Source of the DNA: Bryoerythrophyllum caledonicum
Taxonomy: Eukaryota; Streptophyta; Bryopsida; Pottiales; Pottiaceae
Assembly: GCA_963971425.1 (NCBI GenBank)
Contig: OZ020517.1
Location: 1,738,501 to 1,802,500 of the forward strand
Reading direction: 5' to 3'
Length of the DNA: 64,000 nucleotides
Below, piece after piece: positions 54,303 through 64,000 of this stretch (positions within the stretch are counted from its first letter, which is position 1; the number at the start of each line of letters is the position of its first letter). Under the pieces are notes generated by a model that had not been told where the DNA came from, made no database searches, and was given only the letters and a program-made list of their open reading frames with translations. The translations under genes were made by a program, and so were the position numbers.

Positions 54303-57300
54303 GTTCTGTGCGTGGGAAAGAAGCGAGAAAATTCGAGGGCAGCCAAGGCGGAACTGCAGAAGATAATTGGTGGACTCCAGGTATGTCATTGCTACACAGA
54401 TATGCATCGAGTAGTATGTGGTTGATGTTTCAATGAGAATGTGTTTTATGTGTCGTAAGAAAGAGTTTGTGCGCTCCGTCGTGCTCACGTTCGCTCAGGA
54501 TAAGGTCATTAGAGGGTAGGCGATATCTGTGTGAGGGAGCAGAATTAGGGTTTTAATGGGGTGAGCTCGGGTGAGGTTGGAAAGGGTTTAGGAATCTGTG
54601 GGTTTGGTGAGGTAGGGGTGCGCTAGGGGGATGTGGGAGAGCGTGAGAGTCATAGAGGTTGGTTCAGGAGAGGGGCTTCCTCGTGGTATTGTGCACAGTG
54701 GCACGTGCTTGTATGTGAGTAGCAAAAGGTGATGAGTTAGCGCGTGAGAAGGCCCTCTCCAACAGGGAGGGGATTTCTCATTTTTTTCCAAAACCCGTGA
54801 TCCCTAAAAACGACTTGTAGATCCGAAAGCCATTTTTAGGGGTTACAGGTTTTTAAACAATTCCAGAAATCCTCTCCTTGCTAAAGAGATCTTTGTCGCG
54901 CGTGGAGTGTTCTCCCTTAGCTTGCTAGACACGATCACATGATTGTGGTCATTCTCATGGCAGTATCGCATCACTCAGCTAGGTGAGGGTACAGGGAGAG
55001 TGCGTTGGGGTGAGGTCGTGAGGGGTGGGAAAGGGGTGGAATGTGTGTGTGGAGTGAGGTTGGGGTGCGCTGTGGGGGATGTGGGAGGGCGTGAGAGTGG
55101 TAGAGGCTGGGGTAGGCAACAAACATTGCTTCATTACGCGTGTTGTCTTATTCATGCCCATGTTGGCCATGCTCCTCGGATTACATGAGCTGAGACTGAT
55201 TGTCCGTCTGTTTTAGATGTAGTTGTTGTGTCTTTTCCAATTTATGGTTCTGCTGGATTGAATTTGTGGCTTCGGTTTCTCATGAATACCTATTGCAGGT
55301 TGAGGCTATGGAACCTATAGCTAATTCTTTGGGTGAGGACCTTGACATTGTGGAAGACGAGGCAAGCGTCGCTGAACTTGTTGATGAGCTTGGGCTGGCT
55401 CCAACACTTCAGTCTTTGCGGAGGTCCATCCGTGGGACCTCTTACGACATCCTACAGAGCAGCATCTGCTCCATCGTTGGTGATCTCCCCATTCCGTTGT
55501 GCTGGATGGTGCCCATGACTGAGGTAAGATTACCACTTCGGAGCGATGTCGAGAAATTAAAGGGGGAGTTCGTGAAAGGGTAACGACCCGGTTCTGCATG
55601 TTTTTACGTGTTTGTGAAGAGTTTCTCCCTTGTGGAGAAGCAGGTGCTACTAGCAGACACGTCAACGTGGTCCGACTTTGGCTAGAGGAGGACAGGAAGT
55701 TTGAGGAGTTGTTGAAGACTCGTCCGGAGTACTCAGCATTTTTAGAAAAGTTCTTCTTCGTGTGGGGTGGCAATCATCGCCACATGGCTTGGACAGAGGC
55801 GATTTCCCAACTACATCCATTTGATGTCACCTTCCACGTGCCCGTTAGAGCCGACTATCGAGAACCAACACATCTTGCTCAACATAATGATTGACTTGAA
55901 CAGGTACGCACGAACAATATTATTCCAAACTTCGTTTAATTCAGTTGCTACAACTATTGTACTTCATTTAATGAAAATGAAATAATCTTTTGTTGTAGGC
56001 AAAAAGAATGTGATCACGTTGTGCAACACCTCACACATGACCTAAAGCGTGTTCAACATTTCGGCCTCTTAGAGTTTGAGCAGTTGAAGGGGCTCATCAG
56101 CGATGAAGACTACGAAGTTAGTGTCCTTGAGTGGTCGAAGAAGGGACAGCGGAAGTGGTATCATATGACTCTTGAAGCATTTGTAAAGCTCATGTATGAG
56201 GTACGTAATGATTCAGAAAGACCAGGTAGCACTTGCCATTCATCTCCATTCTATATTTTAGTTCAAAATTCTAAAACTGTTCATAACCTCATGTTGTCTA
56301 TAGTGGGACCTGATTGTTGTTCAAGAGGAGCAGATCCAAAAGTTTAAGGACAACTTGGTCACGGGTGTTAGTGAAGATTGGCGTGGAAGTGCTGCAGAGT
56401 TGGTGAGCCATTGCACTGAAGTCGTGCAAAAGAAGAAGACGACTTGCCAGACCATGCTCACTCGGATGTTGGCAATTGCCAACCCGGCTAACGGGGAGGA
56501 TTTCTTCAAAGAGGTAGGATATATGTTATTTATTTAATCCTTTTCCATAATGATTTCCTAACTTATGGCCTTGTAAACTCCACTCTAATGGTTGATATTG
56601 TGATGTAGGTGAATTGTCACTTTGATGTTTACCAAACGGGCGCGAGATGACTCCCGAGAAACTCCAGTTCATCGCCACGGCTAGGGTAGCAACGAAGTTC
56701 AAGTCGCGCTAGTGCAGGTGGTGGAATATGAGCAAGAGCAGCAGGATGGAGTATAACTTCCCCGCGTTGCCAGCGTCGGATAAAGTTCTTCGTGGCTGGA
56801 TTGACAAGGCATCGTTTTGGGCTGGGATAAGGTCCAATCTTTCTTGACATTCACATCTTTTTCGTATGATTGCTCTATGATCAATTCCTAACTATATGGA
56901 TTTCGTCTTACAGCTAGAAGAAGAGTGTGAGAAGTTCTACGTAGAGATTCTCCTTGAGAACAACATTGTCCTTAAGACTGAAGGGCTTCCGAATCTCGTC
57001 CCCGCCATTGGAAAATGGATTGAGGCAAAGAGCATGACGTTGTGAACGAAGGTGTTCTCTACTCACATCGGAAAGGGGGGCTCCTACACCAAGGGCGAGG
57101 AGTTTATGGCGCAGGAGGGTTGCGAGAAGGTTCTGAAGCGAGTAGTGATGGAATATTTTTGGAGGGTGCTCGTGGCCTATGGATCCTTGTTAGCCGGAGA
57201 TCTACCCATCCGTTTCACAAAGTGGATAGATACTTCTGCTCCCGAGTATATCTTCACAGATACTCAGAGGCATCGATTTTTTGTGCACCGCCTCCTGCAA

Positions 57301-59256
57301 TGCCCATGGTACTTGGAGATGCGGGAGGTGGATTCCACCCCTGGAGACGAGGTCCAGCTACAAGTAGCCTGCAAATCCATTGCGGTTCCTCCTGTTGTTG
57401 GCAGCGTACTTCCCTTATTGGCGGCTCCATTGGCAACGTCTGAGGAGCAATCCGAGAAGGCCAAAGCCAAGGCTGCTGAGAAAGTGGCTAAGGCAGTAAT
57501 TAAGGAACATGAGAGGGAGGCTATTAGGCTGGAGAAGGAGAGTTCAAAGAAGGAGAAGAAAGAGATGAAGGGGAGGTATAAGTAGTTCGTGGCGTTGGTG
57601 GTGAAGGAGGGGCCTCAGAAGCTGTTTACTCAACTAGGGGGATTTGGAGGATTTGCAGTCCCTCCAGCGGTGACATTGACGATGGGCGTTTCACCCTCAG
57701 CTAGCACCCGACCTTCTATCTTTGATGTGAAGCCGTCGCAGATGGTGTACTCGATTCCAATATTCGATCATCCTCAGTAATCTACTGTTGTGAAGGTGAT
57801 GTGTGAGAGTGCCTTCTCCATTATGTCTCTATTTGAAAGTGTCGTTGTGGAGGGTGACGAATTGACAGCTTGGAAGGAGCTTCGCTTGTTTTTGAAACAG
57901 CACTCGGGCTCACGGCATTGGTGACATGAGGCATTGAATTACACTCTAGGTTTGGCGGATATGGTATTGTTCGACGTTCCGGAGGATTTACGAGTCCCCG
58001 ACATTGATGGCGGCATCGACGTACCGAATTGGAACAAGCTTCCAACTCGGTTATCAAACGGAGCTAAGAAAGAATCCCATTGGATTTTCCGGGCCTTTGA
58101 GATGGTTGGGGCGTTGCTTCGTGATGGGGCGTTGCTTCGTGATGGGGCGCCGCTTATCGTGTTCTACCCGGATTTTAAGTTCATCTCCAATGAACTTGTA
58201 GCCTGGGCCGATTGGGCGGGATTTGTCGAGGAGGCAAAGTGGTTTGCCATCAACGGGCTGCCACTTTTCTGCGATGGCCACCTTGGGCGCACTCATAAGT
58301 GCTTCCTTGTGAAGTGCTTCGTGAGGAAACTGGATCCAACGGTTCCATTCTCTTTCTTTGATAGGATGGAGCTGCAAAGAGATGGGATTCAGCTGTCTTC
58401 AGGTGGTCACATTACTAATCTCATTACTTAGGAGACGCTGACCATAAAAGCGGATAGCGACGTACCATGGCGTGGTGCGCGAGAGAAGTCCACGAACCTC
58501 ATACATGCTCTGATTGATCTCTGCACTCAGAAGGATGACATTGTCCTGGATCTCACCGCGTCTACTGGTTAGTTAATTCCATTACAAAATTCTTTTGTTT
58601 TACTCTCGCTTCCTAATGCTAACATCATATGATTTGTTTGTTTCATGAAGGGGCGTCTATTAAGGCCTGCAAGGCTCTTAAGCAGCACATTTTGGCACTG
58701 GAGGAGGACCGAGAGTTGGTGGAAGAAATCCTCCTTCTTTTGATCCTTGACAATGTTGACGTCGAGTCAGCACCGCCACTAGTGGTGGCGAAAGGCTCTC
58801 GCAAGCGCCCCTTGGAGGTTGTTGACGACGAGCTTGAGGTGTAGACCGTCCCGAAGAGACGTTGTAAGTAAGTCCTTCACTTATTTGGTTCTAATTTTAG
58901 AATGCGGTTTACAGTTCTGGCTTGACACATGCTTAAATTCTTAATAAGACTTTAATTTGTGCAGTCGGCCATCGTCGTTGATGGCATCATTGTCAAGGAC
59001 TCATGTTGGAGTGTTTTCTCCCTTGTTGTTGGAGGTGAAGAGCCCCACGCGTCGATTCCATTTGAATCCCTGGGATGCCGCTGTTGTAGACGCCATGGCA
59101 GCACAACATTCCCTTCCACGTCTTCAAACGGTAGTCCCACGTAGGTCCACTACATGTCCGTTCATAGATGGGGAGGCTTGCGTTAGTGGCTCGGAGAGTA
59201 GTGATAGTTTTTCGGACGATAGTAACTTCAATCACCTTTTCGCGGAGGGATCTTGA
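54303..59256 (+). pseudogene. ParB-like / beta-class DNA methyltransferase-like gene (decayed)
   Basis: Multi-exon gene: 54303-54380, 55299 to 55903, 56000 to about 56200, 56302-56513, about 56610-56831, 56914-58567, 58651 to about 58870 and about 58965-59256. The N-terminal half has a ParB/sulfiredoxin-like pattern: PIPLCWMVPMTEVRLPLRSD, a helix (VEKLKGEFVKG) and, after a frameshift near 55577, VWGGNHRHMAW (55760-55792), equivalent to the GNHR motif. The C-terminal half has LFDVPE (57967-57984) in the place of the DPPY motif, a region ending CFVRK, then EKSTNLIHALIDLC and DIVLDLTASTGASIKACKAL, a worn FxGxG SAM motif. DPPY-before-FxGxG order defines beta-class N4/N6 methyltransferases. Stops at 55892, 56711, 57043, 57583, 57778, 57922, 58429 and 58842 are all one C-to-T change from CAA, CAG or CGA. 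Catalytic activity is doubtful (D-V-P-E). Confidence 0.6.
54545..55125 (+). repeat. Direct repeat within the first intron of the cargo gene
   Basis: GGGTGCGCTAGGGGGATGTG with GAGCGTGAGAGTCATAGAGG (54615-54660) recurs as GGGTGCGCTGTGGGGGATGT with GGCGTGAGAGTGGTAGAGG (55062-55107). The G-rich sequence is unlike its surroundings. Confidence 0.6.
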
Positions 59257-59575
59257 TTCCTCTGCATTCGTTTGTTGTTTTGTTTTGCCATCATACTACC
59301 AGTTGGTTGTCTTCATCATTGTTCCATCGTGAGTCATCTTCATTCATGTCAATATTCCATTCTTTTCACGTATGTCTATCAAAAAACATCGTATGTCATG
59401 CTGCGTGATGAGAAGATTTCGTTCTATCTACAATTTAATATTTGATTCATTATAAATATCCTTTGTAACTTCGTTACATGTCCTCTGAGTTTACATGCTT
59501 CGTATCTTAGGCATTGCTATTTTTTAAACAACTGTTGTCGAAGAATAATTGGAATGTTTCAATTTAGAGTGGTTC

Positions 59576-59680
59576 GGACACAACGGGTATCTCCATGGTA
59601 TATAATTTTTATCCCCTAGGTATTACATGGATACCATCAAGGTATTATAAGGGTATGAACTAGGTATCACATGGATACTT
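59576..59680. repeat. Subterminal GGTAT iterons, right
   Basis: ACAACGGGTATC is followed by GGTATA, GGTATT, GGATACC, GGTATT, GGGTAT, GGTATC and GGATAC. Same sense orientation as the left cluster, about 550-650 bases inside the right terminus. Confidence 0.55.
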
Positions 59681-59965
59681 TCTGCCACCCTAAACCATAT
59701 AATTTCAAATTTTTCCATTGTATTTCTTAGTCTATTGACTTGTCGTAGTACCCTGAATTCTAAATCCTCACCCATAAGCGTCCCTTCCAATTTCAATTGA
59801 ATTGTTGCAATCAATCCTAAACTACTCATACTTCCATATGTCTAAGTACATCGTTGTCGTAAATTTCTATTTATTTTTCATATGTCAACACAATCTAAAT
59901 AGAACCCAGGGCCATAGGCAACACTTTCCAAATTCAACAAAAAATACTACCAATAAAATTCAAAA

Positions 59966-60226
59966 ATTCAGTGCTCAAAGCTCGCCGCTTGCCGCTTGCC
60001 GCTCACAAGATAGCAATCCTGAGGGTGGAGGAGGGTAGGGACAAAATCGGCTTCTATTTATTTGTTGGATGGAGGCCTATTTGATTAGAAGGGGGGGCTC
60101 TGAAGGGTAATTTGAGGCTGCAGGCCCCAAATTTGGCAATTTTTTCTTCAAAAGTCTCTAGAGCCCCAAAAGTGAGAAGGCTAGAAAAATGGACCCACCA
60201 AAGGCTGAGGCTTGGTGCAACGCTCG
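59966..60226 (-). repeat. Right inverted terminal repeat of the large MULE, with MITE-like insert
   Basis: Inverted relative to 48193-48290. It contains about 180 extra bases (60025-60205) resembling the inside of the 277-bp Mutator MITEs at 31.7 and 32.7 kb. Confidence 0.6.
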
Positions 60227-60725
60227 ATTAGGGTAAATAAAGTGTTCCCTTAATAGTAACCAGATGATTGGAAATGTTTATTGTTCATGTGAAACATTGT
60301 CGTATGAGCTGACAACCTATGTAGGCTACACGCACTTCAAACCTATGCACTTTCAAACTCCATCCACATTTGGATCCATAACATTAATTATTAAAAAAAA
60401 ACTAATTAGAAGAGAAAATTAGGAAAGGGGGAAGAAAGACAAGTGCCTAATAGAAAACAACAAATCATGGACTCCATCAAGTCATCTCTTTTTCTCATTT
60501 TCAATTTTAACTAAAGATTATCCACAATAAAAGTAAAATCTTATGAACAACTCAATTATGTCCTAGATTTGCCACAATCTCAAAGGGGAAGATTTATCTA
60601 ACTATTGACTATCATGTGCATTTGCATTAGCCTCAACATCCATAAATTTTCATGTGAGTCTTCATGTAAGGTAGTCACGTCTAAAACCGGCAATATTCCA
60701 TGAGTGACAGCTAGTTAATCAATAG

Positions 60726-60850
60726 AAACCGCCAATAATTGCACATGTAACCAACTTCCTAATTTAGCGCCGGTAGCAAAAGGCATGGGTAGGGGAAGTT
60801 GGTTTCAAAGGTGGTGGTTTTAAGGAATTGCCAAGTATTATTGGCGGTTT
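60726..60850. repeat. Small foldback element
   Basis: AAACCGCCAATAATTGC at the left pairs with the complement of AAACCGCCAATAATACTTGG at the right; inner CAACTTCC and GGAAGTTG also pair. About 125 bases, noncoding. Confidence 0.6.
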
Positions 60851-61211
60851 TGCATCATGGCATGAATAGGCATGGGCTGCTGTCAAAATTAGTGAATGCG
60901 TCAGAGTGCACGTAAGACAAAGGGAACTAGGATTTTCCAAAGTTAGTTTTATGGTGAGAAATACCGGGTTTCCACTTTTTTGTGGTGGTTTTAGGCCATT
61001 TGTGAGAGGGTCATGGCCCCCACCTACTCGCGCTAACCCAACATGTGACTTTGGAATTTCATAATTAATTTATATTACATCGAAAAAATATGAAATCACT
61101 TGGGTTGAAATTGTAATTCTATTGGCTATAACTGAAAAATAATTGAATTATTATCTGGGCTCTCCATATATGCAAACTGCTTAACTTGACAGTTATGGGG
61201 GGTTACCTTAA

Positions 61212-62135
61212 CCCCTAAAGGACCAGAGTCTCCTTTGGGGGGATTTCTGATTTTGGGCAGGTTCCTAAAATACGAAAAAAAATCCTTTTTCTTTGAAATT
61301 TTTATTCTGGATTGCCTCTGATAAGAGCTTCGTGGACATATTTTTTTTAATTTTTTTAATTTGTGGTTTGAAAGTTAGTACCACTTAAAGCCAAAACTGG
61401 GGACACCGGGCACCTCCAAAATTTTTGACAAAAGTTTCTATTGACATTGAGATTTTTCACACATATAAAGAATATTTCCTTTTTTAGAAATTTTCAAAAA
61501 AAAATCTTGTCTTTAGTGTAAAAAGGCATTATATTCCAAGTCAAACATTTTCACACATTGTTGGGCAACGGGGGAAAAAAACTTCATCTTTTCTACATAA
61601 AACCTAGAGATCTTCATGTTTTTCACTTTTTATTTTTTCAACAACAATATGTGGTGAAAACCTTCTTATTGACTGTTTGGATTATCATTTGAATACATAC
61701 GTAGTTCACAAAAAAATAAAACGTGAAATGGCAATTTTTGAACCTCCACTCCTTGCACACTTGTTTTGAATATGCTACACCCCTTTTTTACCTCTAAAAA
61801 TTGGTGTGTTGGGAAATAACATCATGCTTAAAGAATGGTAAAATATTTAGACCTTGTACAATGCAAAAATTTGATACAAAGTGAAGTCAAAGTCTGTTGA
61901 TCTACTCAACGCAGGGAAGAAAATGAACCATTGTTTTGACTTTAAACACTAAAATCTATCAATCCGTGCGGTGGATTGCAACCAAAATTTAATGGCATGT
62001 TTATATAGGAGTCTATTTTAAGATCTTATGGTTGAAAATCCGAAATTCACTTTAAAATGTGTTTTTCATGTCTCTTTTTGGCAGTGGCAGTTTTGGACTG
62101 GTTTTAGAGCGAAAGTGGTCGTGGTCCTTCAGGGG
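61212..62135. mobile_element. TTAA-flanked nonautonomous element (piggyBac-like ends)
   Basis: Ends CCCCTAAAGGACCA and the complement of CCCCTGAAGGACCA, flanked by TTAA at 61208-61211 and 62136-62139. A TTAA duplication and C-rich ~14-bp ends are typical of piggyBac. The 924-bp body has no ORF and matches 8550-9489. Confidence 0.7.
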
Positions 62136-62139
62136 TTAA

Positions 62140-62578
62140 GAGCACCTCCACCAGGGACGCGCCAGCCCGGTGGAGACTGCCCTGGGTTTTGGCCCTGAAC
62201 CCTGCCCCGTGGTTGGGCTGCAGGGCGCCTAGCGCAGCGCCAGCCGGGAGCAAGGTTATCTGGCCTGGAAACCTGGCTCTCATAATAAAAGCCCTGCTGT
62301 GGGTCCATGCAAAAACGCGTGAGTGAATAGACAGTCAGTGGTAGCCACTCCCACAGCCATTGTTGCTCCACCACGTGCTAGAACCAAATTGGTGGCCTAG
62401 CCCCGGTGAAATTTTCAGTCCCCCGCCATATTCTCTCCTTTTCGAGGCTTGCTCCCAACTCCCTCCATCCCGCCTGACCGGTTTGGCGGCCCCGACCAGC
62501 GCCGTGGGGGAGCACCTTCCTCCAGACCCACCAAACCTGACAGGTCTGCCGGGATGGGAGCCTGCGGTGGAGGTGCTC
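62140..62578. mobile_element. Tourist-like MITE inserted at the end of the TTAA element
   Basis: GAGCACCTCCACC at both ends in inverted orientation with TAA on each side (62137-62139 and 62579-62581). GC-rich interior, 439 bases, no transposase. Insertion used the TTAA border of the neighbouring element. Confidence 0.8.
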
Positions 62579-63078
62579 TAATGCAACCCAAGATCTGTAT
62601 GAAAATACACACTGCATACGTCTGGGCTCAAAAGAATAGTGTAAATGTGTACGTGCTGAAGTCGCTCCAGCTGTTGTCAGAAAAGTTTGAACACTTGCAG
62701 CTTTTCTTTTTACCTCGTACACTCCTCTTCTCTTGTCAGTGGGCCCAACCAACTTAGTTTGCCAGTCCAACTTAGCACCAGTGTCAATGTAACCACAATG
62801 ACATTAATTACCCGTTGTACTTAGGTCCAATGTGCAATCGTGGGAAAGTAAACTACAGAAAAAGAAGAAAGACAAGGACCCACCAAGAAGAACAAAATGT
62901 GAAATCTATCAAATCATACCTTCTTCTCATGTTGAACTTTAGTTAACTTAACCCTTTGACACCTAAGTGGACCATGAGAGCCTAGGAGAATCTACAAGTG
63001 TAATAGATTAGGCAGAACATCATCTACATAGTGAGAACATTTCAACACGACCCTAGTCCACAGAAATTAGTTTGTTAA

Positions 63079-63876
63079 CCCTTTACCGCCTAGGAAGCTC
63101 GAAGTGGGGCTCTAGAGGGTGCTAAAACTCAATTTGCATGAAATCCATGAGGAATTAGGCTTTGATATACCATGTCCAAATTTAAGCACACACTACATGA
63201 ACACTCTCCAACAATCAGATCATGATTTGGATTTATAAAACTTTTGGAAAAGCTAGGAATACAACACAAAATACATCAAATACACTAAAATATAGTGAAT
63301 ACAATGAATACCATGCCACATACTATGTTGTATTTCACACACATGCACATCGATTTTGGTCTTAAATTTTGATTGAGCTTTGTCTTTAAGACATTCTTCA
63401 TTGTTTTGTGATTGTTGATCTCTCTCCTCACGCATGAAATTTCCTTTTGGTTCGTATGAGGTTGGAACATTTTTGTATATAATCAAATAGAAGAAAGCAA
63501 AAAAATCACCAATAATTGTGTGTAAATATTTTCTTCACATATGATATGTCAATACAAAGCTATCAACCTAGTGCACATGTGAACCGCTCTAATTCACAGT
63601 AAAAAAATCTTGCAAGAATCTATTGATGGTCAAAGTAGTACCCCTCCAAAATCCACAGTTTTCACTACCAATACACGATAACTTTAAACACTATAATCTA
63701 TTCCATCAACCATTGGATGTTGTGCAAAGTTTCCGCAAAGTTGAGGTCATGGGTTAAGTTCAATTTTGTAAGGTTAGATATTAATATTAGGCATTGTATT
63801 TCCATCAAATCTGGTTCAAATTAATAATTCAGCAGAAGTCTCGATTTTTCCATAAACATACCTCGGCGGTAAAGGA
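63079..63876. mobile_element. Second TTAA-flanked element
   Basis: Ends CCCTTTACCGCC and the complement of TCCTTTACCGCC, with TTAA at 63075-63078 and 63877-63880. 798 bases, noncoding. Another TTAACCCTTTGACACC terminus at 62948 has no partner inside the window. Confidence 0.6.
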
Positions 63877-64000
63877 TTAATGCTTGCATGGATTGGAGAT
63901 TGGAGAGATTTGTTGAAAAGCTCAAAATGCGTTCAGAGGATGTAAGAGACAATGGCCAATTGTGAAAAGAGTTAAATGAGAAAAAACACCAATATGGACC

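Larger units (their letters stand above)
48193..60226. mobile_element. ~12-kb Mutator-like element with ParB/methyltransferase cargo
   Basis: The ends are diverged inverted repeats. Left: TCAAGTGTTGCACCAAGCCT, then GCTATCTTGTGA and an AGCGGCGAGCGGTGAGCA segment. Right, reversed: TCGAGCGTTGCACCAAGCCT, an extra ~180 bases, GCTATCTTGTGA and AGCGGCGAGCTTTGAGCA. Between them lie a SWIM-type MULE transposase (minus) and a divergently read ParB/methyltransferase-like gene. I could not identify a 9-bp target duplication. The two genes share the same kind of decay. One element is the simplest reading; two nested elements is the alternative. Confidence 0.6.

Noticed and set aside
49039..58844. Stop-codon reassignment or readthrough to explain the in-frame stops
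   Set aside because: All three stop codons are involved, host genes nearby use stops normally, and the C-to-T pattern explains most of them more simply.
48184..60235. 9-bp target duplication of the large MULE
   Set aside because: ATACTTTGG on the left and TTAGGGTAA on the right do not match. A partial TAAATA similarity further out is too weak to claim.

Overview
This is nuclear DNA from a plant-like eukaryote. The genes have GT-AG introns and the families expected of a plant nucleus: a TauE/SafE-type transporter, an SDF2-like MIR protein, an R3H-domain protein and COMMD3. Between them lie plant-type DNA transposons and retroelements. HET-domain genes, usually fungal, together with the SWIM-type MULE suggest a non-seed land plant, perhaps a bryophyte. 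That lineage call is inference, not something the sequence proves.

Layout. 1-6.4 kb: a decayed LINE on the minus strand (APE endonuclease plus reverse transcriptase) whose upstream ORF carries a 2A-type motif, split by a 2.78-kb Tc1-like element with ~580-bp inverted repeats. 6.4-6.8 kb: a perfect (CTT)n array of ~131 units. 7-9.5 kb: nonautonomous transposon relics. 10.3-16.4 kb: the main host gene island, with a TauE/SafE transporter, COMMD3 (minus) and a divergent SDF2-like gene. 16.9-23 kb and 34-38 kb: two copies of a duplicated block, each with an intact HET-domain ORF; a third, broken HET copy follows at 38.3-39.6 kb. Copy A also holds long hairpins and a decayed cysteine-synthase gene. 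23.3-34 kb: a transposon graveyard (solo Tc1 end, trihelix pseudogene, Ty3 integrase remnant, 5'-truncated LINEs with TTC tails, Harbinger-like, TTAA-flanked and Mutator-type MITEs). 43.2-45.8 kb: an intron-bearing R3H-domain gene.

48.2-60.2 kb is the most unusual part. Diverged inverted repeats bound about 12 kb holding a MULE transposase with a SWIM zinc finger (minus strand) and, divergently, a decayed intron-containing gene. That gene encodes a ParB-like region followed by a domain with the motif order of a beta-class DNA N4/N6 methyltransferase. Both genes have many in-frame stops and very few frameshifts. Most of these stops could have come from CAA, CAG or CGA by C-to-T change. I read the segment as a methylation-decayed Mutator-like element that carried a DNA-methyltransferase-like cargo gene.

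60.2-64 kb is a run of short nonautonomous elements with recognisable TTAA or TAA target duplications.

The host genes are unrelated single loci. COMMD3 (Commander trafficking complex) and SDF2-like (ER folding) share a ~285-bp bidirectional intergenic region. The HET genes are the only expanded, apparently intact accessory family.
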